From: Sulfurimonas sediminis
GTDB lineage: Bacteria > Campylobacterota > Campylobacteria > Campylobacterales > Sulfurimonadaceae
Direction: 5' to 3'
Assembly (NCBI RefSeq): GCF_014905115.1
Contig: NZ_CP041235.1
Location: 1,240,001-1,304,000 of the forward strand
Length of the DNA stretch: 64,000 nt
The notes under the pieces are model-generated. The model ran no database searches. It was not told the DNA's origin and saw only the letters and a program-made list of their open reading frames with translations. The number at the start of each line of letters is the position of its first letter. The first letter of the stretch is position 1. The translations under genes were made by a program, and so were the position numbers. Below, piece after piece: positions 35,756-44,794 of this stretch.

Positions 35756-36187
35756 TTATTTACACTGACTGAGTTTTATGTCTGCAGCTTCTTTTGTTCC
35801 GCCCTCTTTTGCATCTGCACCAAGAGAGACCAGTTCCACTTTGCCGTCATTATTCATATAGATAAAATTTCTTCCCCATGAGTCTTTTGGAATCTCATTG
35901 TCTTTAAAATACCCACTCGGTGAGTAGTTGGGATATTTTTGCGGATCCGGGTTTTTTACAAGGGCTTCAAGCCCTTCATCTGTAGTAGGATATCTGCTGT
36001 TGTCAATTTTAAACATATCAAGGGCACCATTGTAAATACTCTTCATTTGCACACACACCAGTTTTCTTTTTGCCTCTTCACCTTTTCCCGTAAGACTTGG
36101 CATTATCATGGCTGCCAAAAGCCCCAAAATGACGATAACTATCATTAATTCTATGAGCGTAAAACCACTCTTTGATCTGTTTTTCAT
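35756..36187 (-). CDS. gspG: Type II secretion major pseudopilin GspG
   Basis: A 143-residue protein with the signal GFTLIELMIVIVILGLLAAM and the GspG calcium-loop region (YPTTDEGLEALVKNP, then PKDSWGRNFIYMNN). Start MKNRSKSGFTL. It is the first gene of the operon, behind a TATAAT promoter. The major pseudopilin forms the periplasmic pseudopilus shaft. Confidence 0.95.
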   Translation of the reverse strand: MKNRSKSGFTLIELMIVIVILGLLAAMIMPSLTGKGEEAKRKLVCVQMKSIYNGALDMFKIDNSRYPTTDEGLEALVKNPDPQKYPNYSPSGYFKDNEIPKDSWGRNFIYMNNDGKVELVSLGADAKEGGTKEAADIKLSQCK

Positions 36188-36217
36188 GCTTTATTACCTT
36201 GTTCTTTTTAATTATTT

Positions 36218-36223
36218 ATTATA
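36218..36223 (-). promoter_or_regulatory. Promoter -10 box of the type II secretion operon
   Basis: On the minus strand TATAAT lies about 31 nt before the gspG ATG, in an AT-rich stretch. It is the only clear promoter in front of the twelve gsp genes, which otherwise overlap or nearly touch. Confidence 0.6.
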
Positions 36224-36270
36224 GCAAAAAAATGTGTTAACTTTTTGCCCTCTTTGCAACTGTTTCTCTT

Positions 36271-36822
36271 TTATCGTAAAAATACTTCCGTTTTGTCAAA
36301 ATAGCGTTCAATGTTATCAAAACTATGGCTTCCACCCTCTTCTATAATGAGCTCAGCTTTTGAAAATTTATCTGCCGCTTCTTTATAGTTCAGTGTTTCA
36401 TCTCCCTTTTGGAGTAAAAGCAGAAAGTTCTCCTGTTTTGGTTCTTGTACTTCATACTTTTTGAGCATTTGCAGATGAGACTCTCTCCATTGGAAACTGC
36501 TGCCGTCATAAAAACTCTGCATAAACCCGAGCGTTTTTTGCAGTGTAAAATACGGATAGGCTGAAGGATTTATCAGTACTGCTTTAAGATTATATTTGTG
36601 TGCAAGATATGTTGCATAGTACCCGCCCAAAGACGAACCCATCAAACTGACTTTTTCTTGTGAATTTTTTATAATTTCTTCCAGTGTCTGTATCGCCAAT
36701 TCGGGGATATAGGACAATGAGGGTGCCATAAATTTTTCATTTTTGTTTATAAAATATTCTCTAAAAAGTTTTGCTTTATGCCCTTCTCCACTGCTTGCAA
36801 AACCATGTATATAGATTATCAT
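36271..36822 (-). CDS. YqiA-like alpha/beta-hydrolase
   Basis: A 183-residue hydrolase: MIIYIHGFASSGEGHKAKLF at the start, nucleophile serine in LMGSSLGGYYATYLA near residue 64, and the catalytic His in GGSHSFDNIE near the end with an aspartate or glutamate before it. This is the YqiA/UPF0227 family of small esterases. It overlaps the patatin gene by 4 nt, so the two lipolytic genes are likely co-expressed. The substrate is not known. Confidence 0.85.
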   Translation of the reverse strand: MIIYIHGFASSGEGHKAKLFREYFINKNEKFMAPSLSYIPELAIQTLEEIIKNSQEKVSLMGSSLGGYYATYLAHKYNLKAVLINPSAYPYFTLQKTLGFMQSFYDGSSFQWRESHLQMLKKYEVQEPKQENFLLLLQKGDETLNYKEAADKFSKAELIIEEGGSHSFDNIERYFDKTEVFLR

Positions 36823-37592
36823 CTTTTCTCACTCCTTTGTATGATTTTTTGCATCTCTTCTCTTCCCAGTGCATAAGCTTTGTCAATATCTCTAAATGAA
36901 AAAACTTTGATGTCTAGCAACTTTTCATTGCATAAGTATATACTGCACAACTCTTTTTTTGGAATATATTTTGACTGCCATGCTGTGTGTATGTTTTTTT
37001 TAAACCAACCGAGTATAGTTGTCGGTATCTTTTTGTATTTGGGAAAAAGATTGATACCGACAATAGGATAACCGTACTGTTGCAGCTGTTCAACCGGAAA
37101 ATTGTCTACAAGCCCGCCGTCTACAACCATTCTCCCCTTTACATGTACAGGGGCAAAGAGCGGGGCTACAGAGCAGGATGCCAAAACCGCTTCTTTGAAA
37201 ATGGCACCCCTGTTATAATAAACCGGACTTTCATCTTCCACATCACATGCCGTTACATGTAAAGGTATTTCAAGTGCTTCAAAACTCTCTTTGTCTATGA
37301 GTTTTTTTATCACTTTGGCATTGTGATTGAGTTTAAACAGATAGCCATGTCCCAAAGAGAGTTGAAAAACTGAGCGAAACTCTTTTGATTGTATCACTTT
37401 AAAAATATATGCAGCACTTCTCCCACAGGCAAGAGATGCTCCGATCAAAGCACCTACACTTGTCCCACTGATAGCTTTAATCTTGATACCGTTTTCTTCA
37501 AGCACAGAAACTACACCCAGTTGATAGGCTCCGCGGGCTGCCCCTCCGGACAGACAGAGTGTTATTTCTCGCGGAAATTGATAATTTTCCAT
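36819..37592 (-). CDS. Patatin-like phospholipase
   Basis: A 257-residue enzyme with the patatin motifs: oxyanion loop LSGGAARGAYQLGV near residue 13-26, nucleophile in SGTSVGALIGAS near residue 43-54, and the catalytic aspartate in VDGGLVDNFPVE near residue 150. It hydrolyses membrane lipids or acyl esters. No signal peptide. The start overlaps the end of the LpxH-like remnant (37562-37592) by 31 nt. Two TTACATGTA palindromes lie in the gene. Confidence 0.92.
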   Translation of the reverse strand: MENYQFPREITLCLSGGAARGAYQLGVVSVLEENGIKIKAISGTSVGALIGASLACGRSAAYIFKVIQSKEFRSVFQLSLGHGYLFKLNHNAKVIKKLIDKESFEALEIPLHVTACDVEDESPVYYNRGAIFKEAVLASCSVAPLFAPVHVKGRMVVDGGLVDNFPVEQLQQYGYPIVGINLFPKYKKIPTTILGWFKKNIHTAWQSKYIPKKELCSIYLCNEKLLDIKVFSFRDIDKAYALGREEMQKIIQRSEKR

Positions 37593-37822
37593 TCACCCTC
37601 CAGTGTTTCCACAATTGCAGTGCAACTCTCAACCCAGTCACCGCAGTTTAAATGTAAAAGTAAATCATATCCATAATCACCTAAAACTGCCAACCATTTT
37701 TTTGTCATAGTGATAGAATCAAAAAAATCTCCGTGAGTCACTAAAAATTTATTGCCGCTTAAATCTTCATATTCCATTTCATTTTCAATTTTCAGCTTCT
37801 CTCCAAACAACCTTTGAATAAT
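37562..37822 (-). pseudogene. Remnant of an LpxH-like UDP-diacylglucosamine diphosphatase family gene
   Basis: An 82-residue frame joins two segments of this calcineurin-like phosphoesterase family: FLVTHGDFFDSITMTKKWLA and GDYGYDLLLHLN from the middle, then CGDWVESCTAIVETLEGEWK from the C-terminus. In family members a stretch of more than 70 residues with metal-binding histidines lies between these, and about 120 residues with the N-terminal metal motif (D-x-H, GDxxD, GNHD) precede the first. Both are missing; a stop codon is met about five codons upstream of the first segment. The frame begins near TTG 37810. It is a decayed gene, kept open by chance or by its overlap with the patatin gene. 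Confidence 0.75.
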
Positions 37823-37936
37823 TTATGGAAGTATAGTCACTTCATATTACAAAACGGTCACAATTGCGTTTTGTAGACAAATTCGAATTTATTTAGGTAT
37901 AATTTTTCCATCTAACAAAAAGCGAGGCGTAACAAC

Positions 37937-38167
37937 ATGCAAATACGAATATACTTTTGTGCGGTTTTATACAATGAGGATTCTGAAATAATTCAGATAT
38001 CAGACATCAAAAAACAGGCAAACAAAGAAAACAATCCGGATGTGATTTCACAGATTCAAAACTCAAAGACTACCCTGTCTGCTCTGTATAAAGACGGATG
38101 GAGACTCATAGAGGTTGTTCCTTCCCATGAAACAAACGGGTACAGACTTTTCTTAGAAAAAGAGTAA
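37937..38167 (+). CDS. Small protein of unknown function
   Basis: A 76-residue protein, MQIRIYFCAVLYNEDSEIIQ and then a central helix and SALYKDGWRLIEVVPSHETN, ending in YRLFLEKE. The ending resembles small proteins that carry a DGWRLI strand pattern, such as DUF4177, but this is weak. The upstream TATAAT at 37900 gives a promoter. No clear function. Confidence 0.7.
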   Translation: MQIRIYFCAVLYNEDSEIIQISDIKKQANKENNPDVISQIQNSKTTLSALYKDGWRLIEVVPSHETNGYRLFLEKE

Positions 38168-38169
38168 TA

Positions 38170-38190
38170 ATATCTCTTTTTTTGAGATAT
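38170..38190. terminator. Hairpin between convergent genes
   Basis: The arms atatctc (38170-38176) and gagatat (38184-38190) pair around a T7 loop. It lies directly between the small plus-strand gene and the rpoN stop. Strength as a terminator is uncertain because the T-tract is in the loop. Confidence 0.5.
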
Positions 38191-38191
38191 A

Positions 38192-39463
38192 TTAAACACC
38201 CAGTTTGTAGAGTTTCTTTCTTTCACTTGAACCTGCGATATTAAGCTGTTTTCTGTATTTTGCTATGGTACGTCTGACCATTTTTACTTTGAATTTTTCT
38301 TCTATCAGGGCTAAAAGTTTCATGTCACTCAGAGGTTTTTCATGGCTTTCATTCTTAATAAGTCCAATGAGAAACTCTTTGATGGCAGCATTACTGACAT
38401 CTTCATCAATGGCGGTTGTAAAAAACTCTTTCATAGCCAAAACACCTCTGTCACATGCTATATATTTGTTTGCAATGGCTCGTGAAATGGTTGAAGGGTT
38501 ATGCCCAAACTCATCGGCAAGTGTTTTGAGGGTCAAAGGCATAATTTGCCCGCCTGTAAAAAATTCATACTGATACTCAACGATCATCAGCCCTACTTTG
38601 TACAGCGTTGCTTTTCTCATATCAAGGGCATCTACAAGACTTTTTGCCTCTTTGATTTTTTGCCTTACAAATTCATGTTCAACTCCATAAGAGGTGTCTA
38701 TGTTTATCACAGGGTAATAGGCATCATTGAGTTTGACTTCTATCTGCTGTTCATCATTAAAATATATCATCAAATCAGGAATGATCTGCGCAGAATCTTC
38801 CTGATATTCGATATTTGGCGGATTTTTGAATGTTGAGAGTACATGCATAACCTCGTTAAAACACTCTTCTTTGGAGTAGGCATGAATATTTTGCATGTCA
38901 TTAATGATTTTTACCGCCAAACTATATGCCTGATCACTGATTTCACTGTTGTCGAGTTGAAACAAAAATGACTCAGCCAAATTTTTAGCACCTATGCCTA
39001 CAGGTTCTACATGTAAAAAGCGCAGACGAATCTTTTCAAAAGTTTCTCTGTCTATACTGTTTTTTTGGCAAAATTCTTCTGTATTACCGTCGTAGTAGCC
39101 ATATTCGTCCAAATTTTCGATGACATACAAAGCTACTCTTTGTGAAACGGGTGTAGGAAAAAGCGGCGCACCTATCTGCTCATCTAAAACATCATAAAGT
39201 GTTCGACTTTGAATAGTCAAGGCTTCTATCTGCTCTGTTCTGGAGTTGCTCACTCCGCGAGAAATTATTTTTCTTGGAATCTTTTTTTCAAAATCCTCTT
39301 CAAAGCCTGATTTCACTTCTATCACAGGGTTGGCTTCGACAAAAGGAGTCATAGCTTCCCCCAAATCAGAAAGACTCGAATGCAAAATAGGAAGCCAGTT
39401 ACGCAGGGTATTTGAGAGTTTATGTTTTGTTTCAACGCCCTGTGTCTGTCTTAATGCTCCCAT
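38192..39463 (-). CDS. rpoN: RNA polymerase sigma-54 factor
   Basis: A 423-residue sigma-54. The N-terminal region I is short and the gene begins MGALRQTQGVETKHKLSNTL. The core-binding part follows; the C-terminal HTH is TLADEFGHNPSTISRAIANK, and the RpoN box is VRRTIAKYRKQLNIAGSSER. In Campylobacterota sigma-54 drives mid-class flagellar genes. It lies 14 nt after lptB on the same strand, the order also found in many proteobacteria. Region I deserves a check because the start could be further upstream or downstream. Confidence 0.94.
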   Translation of the reverse strand: MGALRQTQGVETKHKLSNTLRNWLPILHSSLSDLGEAMTPFVEANPVIEVKSGFEEDFEKKIPRKIISRGVSNSRTEQIEALTIQSRTLYDVLDEQIGAPLFPTPVSQRVALYVIENLDEYGYYDGNTEEFCQKNSIDRETFEKIRLRFLHVEPVGIGAKNLAESFLFQLDNSEISDQAYSLAVKIINDMQNIHAYSKEECFNEVMHVLSTFKNPPNIEYQEDSAQIIPDLMIYFNDEQQIEVKLNDAYYPVINIDTSYGVEHEFVRQKIKEAKSLVDALDMRKATLYKVGLMIVEYQYEFFTGGQIMPLTLKTLADEFGHNPSTISRAIANKYIACDRGVLAMKEFFTTAIDEDVSNAAIKEFLIGLIKNESHEKPLSDMKLLALIEEKFKVKMVRRTIAKYRKQLNIAGSSERKKLYKLGV

Positions 39464-39477
39464 ATTTTCATGAATTC

Positions 39478-40200
39478 CTAAAGCTTGAAGCTTTCACCGA
39501 GGTAATGTGTACGGACATCTTCATTTTGTCCGATTTCATCACTGGTTCCCTGCGCAAGCAGTTCGCCTGACTTTATGACATAAACTCTGTCACATACATC
39601 AAGTGTTTCGCGTACATTATGGTCTGTTATAAGTACACCAATATCATAAGAAACCAGTTGATGTATGACTTTTTGTATATCCATAACAGCAATTGGGTCA
39701 ACACCTGCAAAAGGTTCATCAAGCAGTAAAAATTTCGGTTTATTCACAAGTGCCCGCGCAATTTCTACACGACGACGCTCTCCACCGCTGAGGCTGATTC
39801 CTTTTCTGTAGCGTATCGGCTCAATGTTAAACATATCAAGCAGTTCTACAATGCGCGCTTCTTGTGCTTCTTTACCTTTTATGCCCACTTCAGCGGCTAT
39901 CATTAGGTTGTCTTCAACACTCAAATCTTTAAAAATCGAAGCTTCCTGCGGTAAATAGCCTATACCTTTGAGCGCTCTTTCATGTAAGGGCATCCCGATA
40001 AGATCTTCTCCGTCAAAATAAACTTTTCCCTCTGTTGCTTCTACCAAACCGCAAATCATATAAAAAGTAGTCGTCTTTCCTGCTCCGTTTGGTCCAAGCA
40101 GTCCTACAACCTCGCCACTGTTGACTTCAAGACTTATACTTTTTACTATTTCCAAATCTTTAATTTTCTTTTTTAAGTCTGTTGCTTTTAATGTGTGCAT
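39478..40200 (-). CDS. lptB: LPS export ABC transporter ATPase LptB
   Basis: A 240-residue ATPase: Walker A VGLLGPNGAGKTTTFYM, signature ISLSGGERRRVEIARALVNK, Walker B FLLLDEPFAGVDPIAV and switch histidine TDHNVRETLD. The sequence matches LptB closely. It drives extraction of LPS from the inner membrane. It overlaps the tsaE end by 13 nt and precedes rpoN. Confidence 0.95.
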   Translation of the reverse strand: MHTLKATDLKKKIKDLEIVKSISLEVNSGEVVGLLGPNGAGKTTTFYMICGLVEATEGKVYFDGEDLIGMPLHERALKGIGYLPQEASIFKDLSVEDNLMIAAEVGIKGKEAQEARIVELLDMFNIEPIRYRKGISLSGGERRRVEIARALVNKPKFLLLDEPFAGVDPIAVMDIQKVIHQLVSYDIGVLITDHNVRETLDVCDRVYVIKSGELLAQGTSDEIGQNEDVRTHYLGESFKL

Positions 40201-40604
40201 ATTGTATACTCTCTTGCATCATCTGAAATTTTTTCTATCTCTATCGTCACTGTTTCAATGCCGGCAGAGACTAAAATATCCACCAATTCATCACTTCCCC
40301 ACTCTATAAAATGCAGACCCGGTTTTTCCAACTCTTCAAGCATTCCCAAAGAGACAAAATGATCAAGCCCGTGATTGTATATATCATAATGAAATAATTT
40401 TTCTCCATAACATTGCTGCAATGAAAAAGTAGGCGATGTCACATCTTCACTCCATCCGAGTTTTTTTGCTATATTTTTTACCAAAGTCGTTTTGCCTGCA
40501 GCCAAATCACCCTTTAAAATAACAACACCTTCTTGTAGTTGACTTATAACCCTCTCTGCCAAAGAGTCTAACTCTTCCAATCTATATGTATATGTTTTTT
40601 TCAT
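40188..40604 (-). CDS. tsaE: tRNA threonylcarbamoyladenosine synthesis ATPase TsaE
   Basis: A 138-residue ATPase with the Walker A segment VILKGDLAAGKTTLVKNIAK, the switch region VTSPTFSLQQCYG, and the FHYDIYNHG strand; later FIEWGSDEL. TsaE works with TsaB/TsaD on A37 of tRNAs that read ANN codons. It overlaps trpD by 4 nt and lptB by 13 nt. Confidence 0.93.
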   Translation of the reverse strand: MKKTYTYRLEELDSLAERVISQLQEGVVILKGDLAAGKTTLVKNIAKKLGWSEDVTSPTFSLQQCYGEKLFHYDIYNHGLDHFVSLGMLEELEKPGLHFIEWGSDELVDILVSAGIETVTIEIEKISDDAREYTICTH

Positions 40605-41587
40605 AACTTGTTTGATGTTTCTATGATTTGTTTTAATTTTATTTTCGGTCTTGCTTTTGCAAGGGCTTCTCTTGCCATTTCCAGCCCATCTTGTATATCT
40701 CGAGCCAAGCCTCCTACCATCAATGATGCTGCAGTGTTTATAAGCACTATATCTCGTTGGGCATCTGTTGCTTTTTCATCAAATACAGCTCGTAAAATAT
40801 TTGCATTTTTGAGTGCATCTCCACCCATTATGGCTTCTAGTGGCGCTCTTTTAATACCATACTCCTGCGGGTCAATAATAAACTCTCGTGTCTTGCCATC
40901 TTGCAGTAAAGCCGCATAGGTCACATCACTGATGCTGATTTCGTCCATCCCTTCGTTGGAGCTCACAACCAAAGCCGATGTAGCTCCGTTTATCTGCAGT
41001 GCTTCTGCCATTTTTGGTACAAAAGCTTTGTCAAATACGCCCAGCATTGACTTTTTCACACCGGCAGGATTTGTCAAAGGTCCGAGTATATTAAATATAG
41101 TTTTGTCAGGGATGCTTTTACGCACCGGTACGATGAATTTCATAGCCGGATGATGGTTTTGTGCAAACATAAAAGTAAAACCTGTCTCTTCAAGAAGTCT
41201 TGCACTCTGTTCAATACTCAAGTCAAGCCGAACACCCAGTGCTTCAAACATATCGGCACTGCCGCTTTTAGAAGTGATAGAACGACTTCCGTGTTTTGCA
41301 ACGGTTGCCCCACAAGAAGCAGCAAGCAGCGCTACTGTTGAAGAGATGTTGAAACTGCCTATTTTATCACCGCCTGTTCCGACAATATCAAGCGCATTTT
41401 CTCTGAGTTCATCAGAAACAGGCAAAGCAATGGCAAAACTGCGCATAACCTGTGCAGCAGCGGCAATTACTTCCACAGGAGTACTTGCATCAAGTCGTAT
41501 ACTGAGTAAAAACTCACGCATCTGTGCATCACTCATTTCATGCTCAAAAAGTGAAGTAAATTTTACTAAAGCTTCCTCATATGTCAT
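40601..41587 (-). CDS. trpD: Anthranilate phosphoribosyltransferase
   Basis: A 328-residue enzyme with DIVGTGGDKIGSFNISSTVA (the PRPP-binding GTGGD motif), KHGSRSITSKSGSADMFEAL and the Mg-binding region SNEGMDEISI. It transfers PRPP to anthranilate in tryptophan synthesis. It is outside any trp operon here, with an S4 gene upstream (4-nt overlap) and tsaE downstream. Confidence 0.94.
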   Translation of the reverse strand: MTYEEALVKFTSLFEHEMSDAQMREFLLSIRLDASTPVEVIAAAAQVMRSFAIALPVSDELRENALDIVGTGGDKIGSFNISSTVALLAASCGATVAKHGSRSITSKSGSADMFEALGVRLDLSIEQSARLLEETGFTFMFAQNHHPAMKFIVPVRKSIPDKTIFNILGPLTNPAGVKKSMLGVFDKAFVPKMAEALQINGATSALVVSSNEGMDEISISDVTYAALLQDGKTREFIIDPQEYGIKRAPLEAIMGGDALKNANILRAVFDEKATDAQRDIVLINTAASLMVGGLARDIQDGLEMAREALAKARPKIKLKQIIETSNKL

Positions 41588-41832
41588 GAAATCTCCTTTA
41601 TATACTGATCTTGCAAAGATTTTGGTGTTGATTTTGTTGTAGGAATTTGCAGCACTTCATACTTTTTTGATTCATTAAGATAGTTTATAGTAATAATGCT
41701 GCCGACTTCCACATTTTTACTCGCCTTTGCAACCACGCCGTTTATTTCCACAACGCCGTTACTTATCATATCCTGTGCAACGGAACGCCTTTTTGTAATA
41801 TTTACCGAATTTAAAAATTTGTCTATTCTCAT
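41584..41832 (-). CDS. S4-domain RNA-binding protein
   Basis: An 82-residue protein that is one S4 domain: MRIDKFLNSVNITKRRSVAQ, DMISNGVVEINGVVAKASKN and VEVGSIITINYLNESKK. Such stand-alone proteins (Hsp15/YlmH-like) bind structured RNA or ribosomes. It overlaps trpD by 4 nt. The upstream spacer to 41942 contains an AT-rich region but no confident promoter. Confidence 0.9.
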   Translation of the reverse strand: MRIDKFLNSVNITKRRSVAQDMISNGVVEINGVVAKASKNVEVGSIITINYLNESKKYEVLQIPTTKSTPKSLQDQYIKEIS

Positions 41833-41941
41833 TTTTTATCTTTCATCTTTGTATATTTTAAATATAATTTGTTTATTGTAGACAAATCAAACTGAAAAGA
41901 ATGTAAGAAAAGAAAAAAGTTGGAACATTTTTTGCATTAGA

Positions 41942-43792
41942 TTAATTACTTTGCATCAGTTTTTCAAAATCTTCGCTTAAAAGCGGTTTGGAAAAAAGAT
42001 ACCCCTGATACAGGTCACACTCTATTTTTTCTAAAAAGTCTCTTTGTTCCTGTGTTTCAACACCTTCTGCTACTGTTGTGAGATGCAGATTTTTTGAAAT
42101 ATCAACAATACTCTTCACTAAAGATGCCTGTTGTTTGTTGTCAAGTTCCGCTATAAAAGACTGATCTATTTTTAGCTCTGTTACGGGAATATCACGAATG
42201 TAGCTTAATGATGAGTAACCCGTACCAAAATCATCTATAGAAAAATGAATATTGTATTTTTTGAGCGCATTGATTGTGACAATTAATCTTTTTAAATCCT
42301 GAGATGTACTCGTTTCAGTAATTTCAAAAATCAGTTTTGTATGAAAGCTGGCTACATTGTACTGACGAATAAGACGTTCAACTACAGGGATGAAATCTTT
42401 GTTCAAAAGCTGTCTTACACTAATGTTAATCGACATTTGATGCAGATGCATTCCTGTGCTTTCCCATCTTTGCAGCGTTTTTACAGCTTCTTCCAAAATA
42501 TATTCGCCTAACTCTATAATATAGCCCGTACTCTCAGCTACGCCGATAAACACTTCAGGACTTACCTGCCCGAGTGTGGCACTCTTCCATCTTGCAAGCA
42601 CTTCACAGCCGATAATTTTATTTTTACAGTTTATTTGCGGTTGGTATTGCAGATATATTTCATTTTTTTCTATGGCAAAATGCAACAGTCGTTCTACATG
42701 TAATTTATTTTCTATGATTTTACACAGTGCATCATTAAATATGACGACATCATCCCTGCCGGCACTTTTAACTTCATACATCGCAATATCTGCTTCTTTT
42801 AAAAAATCATGGGCATTGAGTTTTGGGTTGTTTATGATACTCACCCCTATACTTGCACTAATATGAAGAGTGCTGTCTTCTATAAAATAGGTCTCTTTGA
42901 TTGTGTGTAAAATTTTATTTGAAAATTCTTTTGCCTGCGCAAGGCATCTCTCTTTCGTCTCAAGTGCATCACTTAAAATACAAAATTCATCTCCACCCAA
43001 TCTGGCAACGATGTTACTGCACCTGTCAGCCAATTGTGTCAAACGTTGTGAAACTTCAACAAGAAGTTTATCTCCGACATCATGTCCAAGGGTATCATTG
43101 ATTGTTTTAAAATAATCCAAATCTATTAAAAGCAAATAGGTATATCTGTTTTTGTTTTCTCTTACAGAACTGTCCAGGTACTCTATAAAATAGCGTCTGT
43201 TTCCAAGTCCTGTCAAATAATCATGATATGCCTGAAACCTGCTTTTTAACAAATATGCATGTGTATTTTTTGCAGCATATAAAAGAACCATACTTAAAAC
43301 AACAGTGAAAAATGCAAGAATATACGAATAAAGTTCTCCAATTGCTATGAAATAGACAACAAGCGGAAGCATTAAAAACGAAACTGTTGCTACAACAAGT
43401 TTTTTCTGTGAAGCTAAAATAGTTGCCGCAACTACCGCACTGCCGAGTTGTGTTGCAATAGCTATATAATGCGCACTGATAGCATCTTTTGAGATATAGT
43501 ATAAAAACATTATTGTCCATAAGGAAAAGTATATAAACATAAAATATTTTACTTTTTCAAGCCATCTGTCTTTTTGTGATATAGTCATCTTTCTCGAATA
43601 GTTTCTATACAACTTCCATCCCCAGACTGAAAGCAGTAAAAAAAGGACAAACCAAAGTATTTCAACAATAATTGAAGAGTAAAGATATCCCATGACTATA
43701 TATCCGGGACCTGTTCCTAAAAACAATAAAATAACAACAAGTATCTGCTTATGCATAAAGTTATAAAAACTAATATTATCATTCGTTATCAA
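41942..43792 (-). CDS. GGDEF and EAL domain protein with N-terminal membrane region
   Basis: A 616-residue protein with about six membrane segments in residues 15-180, a GGDEF domain with ARLGGDEFCILSDA near residue 265, and an EAL domain with a variant signature GCEVLARW (EVL) near residue 395, then FSIDDFGTGYSSLSYI and ELKIDQSFI and the closing QGYLFSKPL. It makes or degrades c-di-GMP; both catalytic centres look intact apart from the EAL/EVL change, which is common in active enzymes. The gene starts close to the divergent methyltransferase gene. The start may be ATG 43792 or 43756. Confidence 0.92.
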   Translation of the reverse strand: MITNDNISFYNFMHKQILVVILLFLGTGPGYIVMGYLYSSIIVEILWFVLFLLLSVWGWKLYRNYSRKMTISQKDRWLEKVKYFMFIYFSLWTIMFLYYISKDAISAHYIAIATQLGSAVVAATILASQKKLVVATVSFLMLPLVVYFIAIGELYSYILAFFTVVLSMVLLYAAKNTHAYLLKSRFQAYHDYLTGLGNRRYFIEYLDSSVRENKNRYTYLLLIDLDYFKTINDTLGHDVGDKLLVEVSQRLTQLADRCSNIVARLGGDEFCILSDALETKERCLAQAKEFSNKILHTIKETYFIEDSTLHISASIGVSIINNPKLNAHDFLKEADIAMYEVKSAGRDDVVIFNDALCKIIENKLHVERLLHFAIEKNEIYLQYQPQINCKNKIIGCEVLARWKSATLGQVSPEVFIGVAESTGYIIELGEYILEEAVKTLQRWESTGMHLHQMSINISVRQLLNKDFIPVVERLIRQYNVASFHTKLIFEITETSTSQDLKRLIVTINALKKYNIHFSIDDFGTGYSSLSYIRDIPVTELKIDQSFIAELDNKQQASLVKSIVDISKNLHLTTVAEGVETQEQRDFLEKIECDLYQGYLFSKPLLSEDFEKLMQSN

Positions 43793-43852
43793 AACATATC
43801 TCTCTTTGCAGGTTTCTTATCATTTTATCTAATAAAAGTGTATAATTCAAGA

Positions 43853-44794
43853 ATGTTAACCTTTACACATCAAACTATGACACAAATCACAAAAGTATTA
43901 CAAAATCACATCAACACAATGCAAGCAAAAGAGATAATTTCATTTCAAATACTCAATCCTGACATTGCAACTTCTTTGTATAACGGCACACGCATTACAT
44001 GTAATGATCAAGAGTATATTTACCGTGGCTATAAAAGTTGGATGGATTTGGCACATTTACTTAGGTGCAGAATGCTGACACCGAAAATTGCTGATGAACA
44101 CACCGTAATTATGCGCTATGAAAAACTTGATGAAGACAGCAGCTTTCATAAAAACATCACAGACAAAGAAGAAAAATACGGAGAAAACTCCATTTTCGGA
44201 AAAATTCACAAAAATGAAGAGGCTTCTTTTATTTACAGTTACTCACAGGCATTAAAAAATGTACATCTGAACAAAAGAGTACGTATTTTGAATCTCGGGG
44301 TAAACAGTGGAGACGAATTTGAAGTCATAACCTCTTTGGTAGACAACTTTGAAGCGCTTGAACTTGTCGGCATTGACTACTGTGAGTCTGCCATAGACGC
44401 GGCAAAAAAGAAGTTTAAAGACTTTGCCAACATCTCTTTACATGTAGCCGATATAAACAGTCTCAATGCGCTTGATTTGGGAAAATTTGACCTCATCATA
44501 AGCATAGGAACACTCCAAAGCTCAAACCTTGCATTTAACAAAGTTTTGATGTCCATAGTCCAAAACCAGCTTAAAAAAGAGGGAGCCATCATACTCGGCT
44601 TTCCAAATTGTCGCTGGGTAGATGGAGAGATGCTATACGGAGCACGCGTAAAGAATTATGCTTTTTCAGAAATGGGATTGCTCTACAAGGATGTCATCTT
44701 TGCAAAAAAATACCTGCAACAAAAAAAGTTTCGCGTCACTGTTACGGGAAAAGATTATATATTTGTAACGGCTACATCTATTCGTAAAGATTAA
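43853..44794 (+). CDS. SAM-dependent methyltransferase
   Basis: A protein of about 313 residues with a class I methyltransferase fold: VRILNLGVNSGDEFEVITSL (motif I, variant with NSGD), LELVGIDYCESAIDAAKKKF, LHVADINSLNAL and FDLIISIGTLQSS. The N-terminal 110 residues are a separate domain. I favour ATG 43853 (MLTFTHQTMTQI) although a longer frame begins at 43751, since TATAAT lies at 43841-43846 and the upstream part would overlap the GGDEF gene start. The substrate is unknown. The stop overlaps the ygiQ stop by 4 nt. Confidence 0.8.
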   Translation: MLTFTHQTMTQITKVLQNHINTMQAKEIISFQILNPDIATSLYNGTRITCNDQEYIYRGYKSWMDLAHLLRCRMLTPKIADEHTVIMRYEKLDEDSSFHKNITDKEEKYGENSIFGKIHKNEEASFIYSYSQALKNVHLNKRVRILNLGVNSGDEFEVITSLVDNFEALELVGIDYCESAIDAAKKKFKDFANISLHVADINSLNALDLGKFDLIISIGTLQSSNLAFNKVLMSIVQNQLKKEGAIILGFPNCRWVDGEMLYGARVKNYAFSEMGLLYKDVIFAKKYLQQKKFRVTVTGKDYIFVTATSIRKD

